Below are positions 13,201 to 25,656 of a stretch of DNA of 64,000 nucleotides, piece after piece. This DNA is from Ectocarpus siliculosus (lineage: Eukaryota; Sar; Phaeophyceae; Ectocarpales; Ectocarpaceae). Where the stretch lies: NCBI GenBank assembly GCA_000310025.1, contig FN647938.1:541044-605043 (forward strand). The letters run 5' to 3'. The first letter of the stretch is position 1, and the number at the start of each line of letters is the position of its first letter. The position numbers and the translations under genes were made by a program. The notes beneath the pieces were generated by a model. It searched no databases. It was not told where the DNA came from and saw only the letters and a program-made list of their open reading frames with translations.

Positions 13201-15277
13201 CTTCTAAATTGCTGCATCCCGCATGCAATCATTGTCAAGGTGCGGCTATCACGGCATTCCGTCGCTGGAGCCACTGCACCTGCACATCATCAGCCAGGAC
13301 TTCGACAGTGAACGTCTCACAAAGCGCAAGCACTGGAACAGCTTTACCACAGGCACGTGTATGAAACGTCATCGCTCTCCGCCGCTGCTGAGGATGCTCG
13401 ACCGTATTTTGGCCTGGCCTTGATGTGCACGTTTGGTATTAGAGAAAGCAGTGGGAGAACCAATCGTGGAAACGAGACTCTCGAATCGGCATTGAAGACC
13501 TATTTTATCTACCTGTAGAAGAAGCAACTTGTGCCGGGGTTTCGGCCTGCTCGAACACGTAAAACTATTTTGAGTTCAAACACACCTAGCGCTACTGTCT
13601 TTTCGACACCAGGGTGAAAACTGATGCCAAACTTCTATGAGCGTGTGCCGGGTGTGGCCAACGTGGGCAGACTCTGCCTTAGGTGATGAAATTTTCACCA
13701 CAGCTTTTGAAATGTAATGCTTCCGGGGTCGTTGTCGCTTCACAACGCCCGGATGCACATGTTTCCATCCGTGGTTGCCCTTGTGACCCCGTTCAACACT
13801 GGCTCTAACCTTGATGGGTTCGGGTTAGCACAATTCGAGGCACGATCACTTTGGCAAGGCTTATGTGTGATATACCGAGGGTGTCGTTTGTACCGCTGCT
13901 GCATGTTTGCCATCCGTTTCCATGAGGCGTGTGGGCCCACTATTGGTTCCACCACCTTCCAGCCAAGCCACGTTTCACTCTTTCCAACAATACCCAACCA
14001 TCCTATGAACGCTGGTCTGAGCGTAATTCATTCCCATGTACTGTCATGCTATTTTCCCGAAACCCTGTGGAGGCTGACCCGGCCTAGTCGTGCACGGGCT
14101 GAGCTTAAGTTTGGTCCCAATTTCTTATATGATGTTTGTGTCTTTGGTGCGTATTGTCCATTTACCACCCCACCCATTTAGTTTACCACTCTACCCATTT
14201 ACCACGCCTTCACTTGGCTTTTTTGGGTATCTGGGACTCTCCCCGCATTCCGCAGATTTTTTCCTGGATGCTTCTTGGGTGGAAGCGCGGCTGCTGGAGC
14301 GTGGGAGTCTCGGGCTCGACAAAGAGAGGTGCTTTGACATTCGAGAGCTTCACACGCTCCCCATTCCTCATGAAGACTCATCTCATTGTACATATACGGG
14401 CCTTTTCGATATTTTCGTGGATCCGGCGAGGTTTGTTCCTGGGCATACATCGAAGTTAGCCGCGCGCTATTTGCCCTGGGTACATCCTGGTCGGCATGAA
14501 TATACCGTCAGGATTGCGTTTCAGCGGTAACGAGAGTTGCTACAGAAACGAGGCCCAAATCACTCGTTGTCGTTCGACGAACAGTTAACGGTGCGGACAC
14601 ATACCGTCCCCCACGTTGATGTTGCCTGTGTAGAATGCATTTTCCTGGCTTCGTTGCTGGTATTGTGAGGGTGTACGCTCGCGTGGTGCAGCCCGTGCGT
14701 CATTATTGCAGCTGCAGAGCATACCCGCTGTACCATATCACCTCCCCTAATGTCTCTTTGTTATTGGATGTTGGCAAGCGCCTGCCCTCGGCGGGGAGCA
14801 GCCAGCGGGAAACTTCCGTTGTGTACGAGAGTGACACAAAGTGTGCCTCTTTCAGTCTGTCAGGCCATCCATGCTGTTGTGCACAGGATTAACCCCGTCC
14901 TTCATTTTTAAGTGCTCGATTCAACACGAACCTCATGCACGGCAGGGTTTGGAGACTTTCGGAGTCGTCAAACGCACTTTAACCACTCAAAATCTTCCGG
15001 GTAACAACCGATTTTGCTTGCTTCATGTTCCGCGGTTAGTAATGATGAAAATGTGACGTGGATGTTCTTCTTCCTGTTGTGACTCTCGCTTCCAATTGGT
15101 TTGTGGGTGGTTGTTCTTTTCCGCAGGTTGAAGGCGCTGGAAGCTACTCCGCTACGATGCTTCCGGTGCCATTCACCGATGACGAACATGACCAAGCTCA
15201 AGGAACACCTCCTGGGCTGCAATTTACCCGTACCAAAAAAAAACAGCTGTGGCGGTGGAGGCAGCAGCGATGCATAG
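10279..15277 (+). CDS. APTX: Aprataxin (HIT-domain DNA 5'-adenylate hydrolase)
   Basis: Aprataxin removes AMP from 5' ends left by abortive DNA ligation and acts in nuclear single-strand break repair. Seven exons join in perfect phase: 10279-10592, 11058-11175, 11793-11885, 12576-12700, 13240-13352, 14256-14328, 15127-15277, giving 328 residues. The HIT domain spans about 120-265: GHWK near 123, [15 protein letters not shown] at about 158-172, the [17 protein letters not shown] active-site segment at 218-234 and KHWNSF at about 247-252. His230 and His232 match the second and third histidines of the HxHxH motif; the first position is Pro228. The C-terminal aprataxin-type zinc finger has Cys290, Cys293, His306 and Cys310 (last ligand Cys rather than His). 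There is no N-terminal FHA domain, unlike vertebrate APTX; residues 50-104 are Ala/Gly-rich. Intron 5 uses a GC donor. The start codon is the least certain point, because an upstream in-frame ATG at 10114 or a further 5' exon is possible. Confidence 0.93.
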
Positions 15278-15948
15278 AGAGCAATGGATGATTGGGGATA
15301 GAGTTGAAGCAGCTGCCGAATGATTGGTCAGTTCTTGTAGTTGGTGTCTTCTCGCGAAGAAAATTGCAGAGTGTGTGATGTCAACGGAGCACGCGTGACG
15401 GCACTGATGTACGTGGACACGACGCCCGCCTTCAGCCACGTGGATGAGGTCGATGTCGACGGCATATTCATTCTGATCATGATCATGTTCACTCGTTGGT
15501 TTTGGTTGGATTTGCTATGACACCTACTCTTGCGTCTGCATAGCTCGAAGGGTGGCGTGTGTCATGCGGTGCAGAAAACAAATGTTTTGCAAGAACTTCA
15601 GAGAGCCAACAATGCTAGCGAGATGTGCAGCTGCAATGCCTACTACATCGTGTTCGAATGTGTGCATTGCAGCGGCGAAAGCGTCTGCATAAAGATCGCC
15701 GCGGCGCATGTCACCATCCGTTCTTGGAAACGGGTAAGGTTCATTCTGTCAAGGCCGGTGCAGAAGGAAAAAGTAGAGCACTCACTGCTATTGGCGGTAA
15801 AAGAGATCAGACACTCGTCGGGAGTACTACGGCTTATCGCCAAGTTCAATTGGTACCCTCGCACACCTCCGACACTTGGGGTGAGAGTTGGAATGTCGGA
15901 CGCGGTCACGCTGCGATTTTCTCACGCATTGTTGTCGTTGCCTTGACA
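15278..15948. other. Intergenic DNA downstream of aprataxin
   Basis: Presumed 3' UTR and spacer. I see no further exon in phase. Open frames around 15530-15946 overlap in several frames and show no splice-supported continuation. Confidence 0.5.
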
Positions 15949-16665
15949 TAAAAAAAATCGTTCGGTCTCTACTCAGTACCTTCTCACATCCCTGCCGTAT
16001 GGTGAACTGACTCGGGCGCGTTCCGCCGTCGAAGGTCAACTAGTATTCCAAAAATGAACACGATTTCTAGAAAAATAATTGTACTTGATAGAAAAAATAA
16101 AAATAGGGCGCAGAAATCCTCAACAAATCTCCACACCAGATCACAAAAGACAGACCGGTAGGGTAGGGGAATGTAACCCCGGAGGAAGGAAGAATCATCA
16201 GAAAAGAAATATTTGGGGAGCACAGGAGGCCGGGACGCCCCATCCGGACAAAAGAAAGGGAGCCCATCGCTCCCGCTCGGCACGCGGTGCGAACGAGGAA
16301 AAACGACAACAGAAAAAACAATGTAGACCAATCAATCAGTGGTGGGCTAGAGACCAATCTCCACGACTCCCTCGCAGCTGGTCGTGAGTTCGATTCGTCC
16401 TCAGGAGGTTTTTCTATCCCGGGATAAGTTTCCAACAACCTGCCGTTGAAAACGACCTAGGTCGTGAGTATACAAACCTTGGCTTCACGGTCGACAAACC
16501 AAGGCATACACCGCAGGGGGAAAGGAGGGGCAAAAAAAATACTGAACATAATGAAAAATGCTCCGGTGGGAAGTGTGTGACCCCGGCTGATACGTCAGGT
16601 ATGGTACAATATATACGCCGAATGGCCTGAATACCGGCGCCAGAATAGATGGAAGAAACACACGC
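15949..16665 (+). repeat. Repeat cluster: SINE-like copy 2 and dispersed-repeat head
   Basis: At 15949-15990 lies a block with the core TCTCTACTCAGTACCTTC, shared with repeats at about 25829, 28967 and 34187. At about 16330-16665 is the second copy of the tRNA-related element seen at 8438, with B-box-like GAGTTCGATTC at 16386-16396 and the same downstream blocks. The region between is A-rich and non-coding. Confidence 0.55.
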
Positions 16666-18059
16666 GCACTCCAAAACGATATCGAGTGCAAGGTTGCAGC
16701 CTTCGTAGACGTGCGCAGTTTTCTTCTGTTGCTACATACCGTTTCTGTCTTTTGTCTTTGATCCCGAGAATGGGTTAGTCTCCCCCATGCCGCCCCCTCG
16801 CGGGGTCCCCGTTAATGGCATTTCGAAGTGTTCTTGGTTTTCACCCGCACTGAGACTGACGTCTTTTCATTGGTCAGCCGGTTAGCGCGGTCGATGCTAA
16901 TAATAAAAACACACACAATCAAGGCAAAACTGAAAATAGAGTCACTAGGCCGGGGTGAAGTCGCCGCCAAGGTCGCAACTAGAACAGAATAAGCGTGGGA
17001 AATTCTTAACGTCACTCCACCCAAACAAGTCCCGAGAGAAACAATTCAGTTACTTAATTCGCCTACACACATGTCACAAATCAACTTCACGGGGGATCCA
17101 AGAGGGGAAGGAGGGAGCCGCTGCATCCTTTTTCACTACAGAGCTAAGCTCCTCACGACAAACATCAAACATGACGGAAGGAGGCACGGAACAATTACAC
17201 TCGAAAGTTCCGGCTGACAAAATTCAAGGAAATCTCGAAGGGTGTATGTACATCTCGACGTCCAGAGCACATGGGTACCGACGCACACTGCAACACTATC
17301 CTGCTCACAGGAGCCGGCCTTCGTCATACTATAAACATGGAATCCGCTGCAGAATCGAGTGAATCCAACTGCATAGACGGCGTGCATAAACTACTTATAT
17401 CGCCTGAAAGAGCACGAGGTAGGCATACATCAAGACGACACACACACACTCAGAAGAAACACATACATATTCATCTCGGCAATGAAGAGTTGGTCAACAC
17501 AACCCCAAGCAGTCATATCTGGTACGTAACACGGACAGCGGTATCCTGCCATTGCCATATACTATTCCTGCCAACCCAAACCTACAGCGGCACGGCAAGT
17601 GTGCACTGATGACCCTAGGCGAAGCCCCGCCAAAACGTCGCGCGGCGCATAACATATCTGCTTTCCCCAGCGGCCGAGCGCAGTTTCCAACCAATTTGAA
17701 GGTTAAGGTTGAGGAAGCGATCCGATTTTTCGTTCGCCACTCCAAAATTGTGAGTTCCCATCCCTATCGCCCTGAATTTTGCGCGAGGACTGTTACCCTG
17801 ATTAAGAAAACCACAAACTCCGCCCACACCAGGGGACAATGCTGTGTCCTGCAGGCCGAAACAGGCGTGAGACGTGATAGCGATCGGAGTGGAACGAACG
17901 AGCGTGTCTCATGCACCCGGTCCGCCGCAAGGCGAAAAACAACAACAAGAGGGAGAAAGACTACCAGCACTGCTTCGGGGGTACAGCAAGCCTGCTCGCT
18001 CATCCGGCAGTCACCGATATTTTATTCTCCGCCACCCGGTCCGTGGCAAGGAGGAAGAC
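16666..18059. other. Spacer and presumed 3' UTR of the minus-strand gene
   Basis: No supported gene. A plus-strand open frame (17552-18349) is partly antisense to the low-complexity last exon of the minus-strand gene and is rejected as a gene. A CACCCGGTCCG block followed by AAGG-type sequence occurs twice, near 17917 and 18034. Confidence 0.45.
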
Positions 18060-18660
18060 CTACCAAACGCTACCGGGATGACATTCGCCGTTGTCCCCAG
18101 CGTCCTCGTCCGAGAGACTGCTGTCGACGTCCCACGGTCGCCCCCCCCCCCCTCTCACCATGGAGCGGCCCTCGAAGGACGAGGAAACCCCTTCCGGTTC
18201 TCGCCGGCGCCTTTGCTGGCGGCGGTGACCGGGGAGCTCGTCCGCCGCTCGCGAGTGCCGCTTCGGCGGACCCACCAACTGCCATGAACCACCGCTGGGA
18301 GAGTAGCAGCCACCATCCGTCTCGTACGCGGAAGCCCCCGAGAAGCTAGACGAACGGGCCTGGCTACCAGAAGCGACGAGGGGGCGCCGTGGATGCGCCC
18401 GGGCCCTGCTCCGGGGTACGGGGCCCCAATAACCGCCGTCATGGTCGCTACTGCTGCCGCTAACGTGAGCGCCGCCACGGGATGCCCGCCAAGTCGCCGT
18501 CGTCCTCGCTACCCTGTCGACCGCCCTGACCGTCACCGATGCCTCCGGCTGGCTCCTCCTCCTGGGCCAACGGCCAGCAGAACCATCCGAGGCCGCCGCC
18601 GAGGCGCCGAAGGACGCTCCTCCGTCCATTTGCCGCCTCTCGAAGTCGGAGGGGCCCAGA

Positions 18661-18698
<38 letters not shown>

Positions 18699-21600
18699 AG
18701 AAGAAGTGGTCGTCGTCGTCCTGGAGGAAGCCAGCCGCGCGCTCAGCTCGTAGACCTCGTGCGTGAGGTCCTCGTGCTCCCTCTCCAGGTGCGTCGACCT
18801 GTACCCCCCTCCCCCCCAGCCCGCCTCTTGCGTCGCCTGCGGCGGGGCGTACCTCCCGAGGGCACCGCCGGGACGCGTCCCCTGCGACGGGGGGTGCCTC
18901 CCGGGGGCCCCGCCGGGACGGATGCGCGCTCTCTCGAGCGGCGGGGGGGACTGGTACCCGTCCTCATCGTAACTGTTGCTGGAAAACCGGCGGGTAAACG
19001 GCGCTGGCCGCATGTAGTGGTGCACGGTAGAGCCATCGGATTCGTCGCTGTCGGTGTCCATGTCGGTGTCCACGTGGGGAGGAGGTTCTTGTTGGCGGCG
19101 GCGGTGGGTATCAGAGGCGCGTCGACGACGGGAACCCGTGTTTCTCGGGGGAGAGATGGGCTCGGAGTGGGAGTCGCTGTCGCCGGTGGAGTCCGCGGGG
19201 GATCGAGGGTCCCCTTCCCGCGTCTTTGCCGAGTTCTTGACGTGCGCCGATGCCTGCCCCTGGATGTAGCGGGGACGGAGGATAGAGGGTCGTCACCAAA
19301 CGTACCACAAGAGGGTTCCCAAGGCACAGAAAAAATAATCAGTCACATATTTAGTGGATCCAGCACAGTATCGTCAGAGGTAAGGCACCACCGGCGTCAA
19401 TACACACGAACTGCGGCTACTGCTCGCATGCGCGATGACAACAAATAAAATCCATCCCTCACAAGTGGGCGACCAGACTCAAGGGCGGCATACGGGAGAC
19501 TCGGGTGGTTGTTGACACCCCACCATTCCCTGCTCACTGACAAGCGACACGCTACAGCTCAGCGCGACTGCCATAATTGAACAGAATGCAGCACGCATAA
19601 TCACGACCGCGACACATCAGGTGAGGCGATTGCATTGCGATCACGTAGTTGTGCCTTCCAGAGACTCGTGCCCACTTGCAACAAAGATCGACTCAACACA
19701 GCACTACCGATTCGCAAGGATGACCCCAACATTCCCGCGGCGAAGTGGCTCCATCACACCACACCAACAGCCGCACCTGCAGAAAGCGGATCCTGGCGAA
19801 GAGAACCTCGCCGTGCTGCTTCCTCCTCGCAATTTCCTCTCTCAGACTCAGCGCCTCCTGCAGAGCGTCATACAAGCACTCCTCCCCGATGGCCACTTTC
19901 TCGCGAAGCGCGGCCGACTGAAGTTGCCAGCAGAGGTGGAGGAGGAGGACGAAGAAGAGGGTTCCATGGGCAAGGGCGTGAGCAGCATGGACCAATCAGA
20001 GACAGGTAAGGCAGCGGCTCGCTGCTGCACCAGCACACACGCTAGCCATTGTCACCTAGTCATCGTCACGTCAACAACACGTCAACAACCACCCTTAAGT
20101 ACGTTTCGAGCCACCGAGGGCCAAAGAAGGAAGGGAAGGCAAATGAAATACCCAAAACCGTGTGGGAAAGGAACCGTCGGGCGTCCAACAGGTGCACAGC
20201 AGGATCGGTGCGGTTGTATCGAGCGACACTGCGGTACCCGTGTGTGTACCGCTGAAAACTGCACTGCAAGACTGCTCCCACCTCTTCCTTGACAGCTTGT
20301 GACTCTTTGAACGACGCTTGCACGACATCCCGCAGAGATTGCAGATCCACCTTGGTACGAACAGATACACCGGTCGAAAGGCGGTAGCAGCAGCATCAGC
20401 ACGAAGAGATGCTCGAAAGTTTTGCACCCCCTACCCAGGAGATTTAGGGGAGCATCGTTGGAATTTCTCCAACGCGAACGGCCTTAGGTGTTTGAAGGTC
20501 GTACATGACAATCCACGCTTGTGTCACGTGCTGTGCTCTCAATCTTCCACCTCGCCTCTCGACCACCGAATGATCGCCACCCTCAACATTTTTAGCGACA
20601 AACGGATCTTGGCCGCGTGTGAAGCGAATAAGAAAGGCGTTCGCTCCCACCCTGGACTGTGAGGCGACGCGGTTTCCCCCCCGCTCTGTGGGATTTATGG
20701 CTCTGCGTTGTCAAGCCAACAAGCCACACGTGACTACCTGCAACCCTCGCCAACCTGCGTTATCCCGAGCCCATCCGTCCCTGCCTCCGCCTCCTTATCG
20801 CCCCGCTCCGCCGCCGCCGCCGGTCCCCTGTCGCCCCTGTTCCCGTACAACTCGGCGTGAATCTCGCTGACTATCTTGACGAGGTCTTCATCCATCTTGC
20901 TCTTCTTTTCGTCGAACTCTGCCTCCATCTTGACTCTCTGTCGGCCGAGTTCGGACTGCATCTCCCTGCACTGCTCCTCGGCGTTAACACGGAGTTCCTC
21001 CTTGTCGGCTTGGCTCTTTAGTGCTTGGTACCGCTTCCGTAGTGTCTGCGGGGGAGAGATGAAGGCGGGGGGGGGGGGTCGTGGGTCACACGCTCCTGTC
21101 TCAGGGGAAGGCGTTGCGCATATCGCTGCGAGATACAGTAACGGCTACGGTGTAAGCGGTTTAAGCGCAAGTACGGACTTACGAGAGGAAAATTGGCGTG
21201 TCCAGCCCATGAGAAACGCTTTCAATCTTACGATTTTAAGAGAAAAGCGGGATGTAAGCGAGAAATACCGGCTTGTCCCACGGCTGTGCGCCCCAATACC
21301 CTGCATGATGGTGTCATGTTCAGCTGCCAAATTGTTCCAAAGCCCATTCTCCAAACCAATTTGAAGATGTGCTCTCTATCGGCGTGTCGAATCTCGCAAT
21401 GCCAGGCGGCTGTTCACACCCGCTTGCCACGAGAGGGCACCACTCCTGTGCCGTCCTGTCCAACGTCCAGAGTACAAACATGAAACCGACAGCTTCGGAT
21501 CGCTGACCGCCATCGTGCACACAACGACGAAAAGTTACAGCACACAACCGCAGCGGGGGAACCGGCACGCACCCTGTACGCCGCCCACACTTCGTCCGCC

Positions 21601-22249
21601 CGACACGCGCAGGCGCAGTGGCTGCATGCCTCCGGGGCACCAAGGGCTGTGTCTGCGGGGCCCCTTCCTCTGTCCGACTGTTCATCGTCCCATGCCGACG
21701 CCGCCCTGGAATTCCGTCAGACAAAGCAGCAGTCAGGTGCGGTTTTCGGCCGGGGAAGAAGCGGAAAACCGCTAGCCGGAACCCTGGCACCACATGCTAG
21801 ATAAAAGACCGACCGTCACGCGTGGTTCCGTGAGAAACAAGACGATCATCACTGCACACCCGCACGACAGCCCTCGTGGCAGTTCAACCCCATCCTTGCC
21901 GCGGTTGAACCAACACCAACCTCTTCCTGCTGTATCCTTCAAAAAGAGGTGTTTCCACCGATCACATTAGACCAAATAGCAATGGTGCCGAGAGGCTAAA
22001 CTAGTACTGTACGGAACGGGGCGGTGCCAGCCGCGGAAAAAACGAGAGACATTATTTTTGTTGACAAGGATAAGTTGCACTGACGCTCGGGCCTCGTCCG
22101 CACCTGCAGCATCCCGGTCCGCCCTGACCCGCCGCCGCAGCCGCCGCCACCTCGCCCGCCTGCGACCCTCTCGCTTTTGCGGCCGCTTGCTCCTCTGATC
22201 TTGTGGGTGGCGGTGTACACGGGTTCGGATTGGTGGTCGGTTGTTGCTG

Positions 22250-22282
<33 letters not shown>

Positions 22283-25200
22283 CGGCGGCGGCTGCTGCTG
22301 CGGCTGCGGCTGCTGCTGCTGCTGCTGCTTCTGCTGCGGCTGCTGCTGCTGCGGCGGTGGCGGCTGCTGCGGCTGCTGCTGCTGCTGCTGCTGCTGCAGC
22401 TGGCGCAGTCGCTGCTGGTGTCGCATTTGGTGTCGCCGGCTCATCGGTGTTGTCGGTGTTAACCCGGCGCGCGCTCCTAGAGTGACGTCATCCACCGAAT
22501 GGTGGCCGTGCCCCACGGACATACCGGGAGCGGTGGCGATGACGGCGTTGTGAAGCCGGCTCGGCGGAAACCCTTCCACGGTTATCCGCTTCACCTGTGT
22601 GTGCCGGGGGTCAGCGACGTCCGACCCCCGTCATTTTCTTACAGAATACCATGGTACTAAATAGGTGCCAAAACACTCAACCCAGTGCCAAATAACGAAC
22701 ACGCACTTCAGCGCGCGTGCCGCGCACATTGTGCGAGTGAGAGTGTTACGCTTCGCGAATGGAAGCAAACAGAAACACAAGGATGTGGTCAGGCTGCTCA
22801 GAAGGACAACGCGGTGTCTGCAAGAGACACATGTGCACTACGCAACACCAGGACGATGTACAGCAGCAATCACCGCTAAAGCCCGGCGCCGCTCCTTCCC
22901 CCGATCGGAAACAACCGCAACGACGACAGCCTTGAATAGACTATTACTCATCAGGTGCTCGTAAGGAACAGGAACAGGAACATGTGGCCTGGCTAGACAC
23001 CTCATCAAGGCCACCTCGAGCACGCGGACGACACGGAAGAAGCTGCAGTACCTCACTTGCCTTCGGTAAACGGAGCCCGATGAGCTTAATGCTTGCCTTG
23101 AGGGTCTTATTGGCGCGTCGCATCACGTCCGGTAGTTCTCTGATTACGACAAGACGGGCGGGTGAAAACCGGGTGTCTGTCTTCGTTCGGCAGTGGCAGT
23201 GTGCTATCGCAAGAGCATGAGCATGGACGCCACCACCCTGCAGTCTCTCTTGCTCTCTTGTCTTCGAACGCTGATTGGCTGGCGGGGAATAGTCTTGCTA
23301 CACGGTGAGAAAAACGATGGCTACCAGAACGATCATGCTGCGGGCACAGCAGCGCCGCGGGATCCAACAAAACAGCGAGGCAAGAAATCTCGCCGAGCGG
23401 AGACTACAAGCAGCGAAAAAAATAGTGCTTCCCGTTCTTGCCCACGCGGTAAACGGCGATGATGGGATTACGCGACAATGAGATCGAATGAAAGTTGTGA
23501 CGACCAATCACACAAATACGAGGAACGAGAGCAACGACAAAGGTACCACAAAAAAAGACACCAAAACCGCCCTAAACACACCCTGACGCACTCTCATCGG
23601 GGCGATCTCGGCGCCCATTGCAAAAAAAACAACGACGCCCAACATACACAAGAGAGGAGGAGCGCCCCACTGTGGCGACGATCGACCAACGGTGTTTCAT
23701 GTCGGAAACATCACCCCTCACCAATTATTAAGGACGCGAGTTGTCCAAAATTGAGGCAGCTGTCCGCTGCGCCCAGCACACCCACAATTGTTCCACGAGC
23801 CCCTGGCTCACCTGCTTGCTGACGTCACAACGATCAGGTAGAGCCCCAACCTCCTACCCATCGAACAAAGCTACCTAGAAAAACTGGTAGAGGATGTGTT
23901 TGGGCATGTGCCACAGAAAAGAACCTTACCTGCGCAGGACTTCCTGATCGGTCTTGGCCATCACCTCCTTGAGCTCGTCCTCGGCGTGCCCGACTGCGCC
24001 CTTCTGCCCAGTCACCAGCTGTTCCGGACACATACGCAGATCACAAGTAAAAAATAGCGCACACCCGATCGAGACAGTGAGACACGAACAACAACAACAA
24101 CAATAATGGCATAGGCGACCACGACCACGACTACGACTACGACGACGGCAAGGCTGGTCGGGAGAGTCGGCTACAAAAGCCTTGGATGAAATTTTCCGGC
24201 ACTTCTGGCTGCAGCTTGCAGTGGTGTGTCGGGAGGATATTGCAGTGATGAACGGGAAGGCGATCCTCAATAGAACGAGCTTGTCAACAACAATGATGCC
24301 TTCCTATGAATAGCACCTTACGATGGACACCTGAGATGTTCTTGTTGTCTATATTAGGGAGGCAAGCGGAATTTAATAAGAAAAACCCGTGAAAGTCGTC
24401 CGCTTCCTCTGAACGTGCACCGATCAGTCCAAACGCTATAGATAGCAAATTTGCACGGAAACACTCCTTCCCAGTGCCAACCACGAACAAAAATAAACAA
24501 ACACGAAAGAGCACAAAACAACGCCAAGCCCGCTGCGGTTATGGGTCCAAGACACTCAAGAAAACCGCGACCACCGGAGGTGCGCCCAACGAAGAATCGT
24601 AGAGCTACTGTAGCTCTCTAGTAGATGTGGTGTATCAGGTCATGCTACACAAGAGACTGCGCCAACTAGGAAAAACAGCTCTGTAAGTGTCCTGCAACAG
24701 TTGCGCCGACTGGGTTCACTTGCTGCCGTAACCCGCCACTGCCCCGCAACAAAGGTTCATGTCCTTGAAGGTGGCGAGAAGCTTGTCGCGTTATCTTCTG
24801 CTTGGAGACAGCCGGCAGACAGAAGCGGCCAAAAATGAAGGGGGGAAAGAGGCTATCGCAAACCTATTTTTACACACGTGTACTTCAAAAGAGAAAACCA
24901 CGCCGAATCGATGAAGCAAGCCTGTCCAAAGTTGGAGGTATCTTGCTAGGAGTACGAAACGCTTCGAAGGAGCACACGCGTTGCCTCTTCGATAGGCACG
25001 AGGGGACGTTCGGTGAGCAAGCCAAGCCAACGCTTCAGCGAACCCCCTTCCAAACTTTTTACTCGCCTCTATGCGGGCGATTGTTGGCCCCTCCATGATT
25101 GACCTGTGGGCTTGAAGGTCCTGGATAGACTGCTGGTAAAGCTCCTCCAGTTTTTGTTTGAGGGACTCGTACTGGCGAGGGGCGGCGGCGGCGGCGGGGC

Positions 25201-25656
25201 GGGGGCGGGAGGCATTTTTCGCACAAAGGAGGTCAACGTTTCATCTTGGTGGTACGCACCGCGGCCGAAACCCACAGAACTAGTTCTAACGCTGGAGTGG
25301 ACCGGACCGGCCGCGTGTAAGTATCGCACAAAAAAAAAAAAAAAGGCAGGAGACAGCACAGCAGCTGCGCATATTCGTACGGTACTATACGAAAAAACTT
25401 GAAAGAGAGCAGCAGTGCGCTGACACTTCCCTTCCCAAACGGACTCCAAGCTGAACGCTTCAACTCATTCGGTGGTGGGCGACGTACCTCGCTGCGAACC
25501 TTCGACGTCGCCGATTTTATAGCGTCCCGCGACCCGGCGTCCACAAGCGACTTTACCATTAGGCTCATGGCTTCACCATGGCGCTCATTCACGTGGCCCA
25601 GCCTACCCAGGATGACGGAGGCCTCACACATGTCGTCCTCCATCTTCTGCTTCAGG
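18060..25656 (-). CDS. Coiled-coil, polyglutamine-rich protein of unknown function (5' end incomplete)
   Basis: Exons on the minus strand, 5' to 3': 25656-25488, 25171-25104, 24003-23930, 23139-23052, 22594-22104, 21045-20755, 20350-20282, 19917-19777, 19253-18060 (stop at 18060). Most joins are in phase with canonical splice sites. Two joins (25104 to 24003 and 22104 to 21045) are out of phase, so one short exon is probably missing in each gap. The first exon listed begins mid-codon, so the true start lies further upstream. The model gives about 860 residues. Several segments are heptad-like and charged (exons at 25656, 25171, 24003, 21045, 20350 and 19917, for example LKQKLEELYQQSIQDLQAHR). 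Exon 22594-22104 encodes a long interrupted Gln/Pro tract from CAG repeats. The 397-residue last exon is Ser/Arg/Gly-rich with a poly-Ala run and one short helical segment (LEREHEDLTHEVYELSARL). A scaffold or cytoskeletal role is only a guess from composition. Confidence 0.65.
21132..21290. mobile_element. Fragment related to the TA-flanked MITE
   Basis: TACAGTAACGGCTACGGTGT at 21132 matches the terminal repeat of the 29571-30475 element at most positions and is followed by similar TTTAAG/CTTACGAG-type sequence. No opposite terminus was found nearby, so it looks like a truncated or diverged copy within an intron of the minus-strand gene. Confidence 0.45.
22247..22402 (-). repeat. Interrupted CAG tract encoding polyglutamine
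   Basis: CTG/CGG/TTG triplets on the plus strand read on the minus strand as Gln/Pro codons inside an exon of the coiled-coil gene. Three blocks of pure CAG are separated by Pro-rich spacers. It is likely length-polymorphic. Poly-Ala, poly-Cys and poly-Leu frames on the plus strand are shadows of it. Confidence 0.9.

Noticed and set aside
17552-18349. 265-codon plus-strand frame
   Set aside because: Its 3' half is antisense to the Ser/Arg/Gly-rich last exon of the minus-strand gene; its 5' half has no splice support.
22177-22553. Poly-Ala, poly-Cys and poly-Leu frames on the plus strand
   Set aside because: Shadows of the CAG tract that encodes Gln/Pro on the minus strand.
24740-24810. Minus-strand exon candidate (DKLLATFKDMN) for the coiled-coil gene
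   Set aside because: An in-frame TAA lies immediately before it and no acceptor gives the needed phase.
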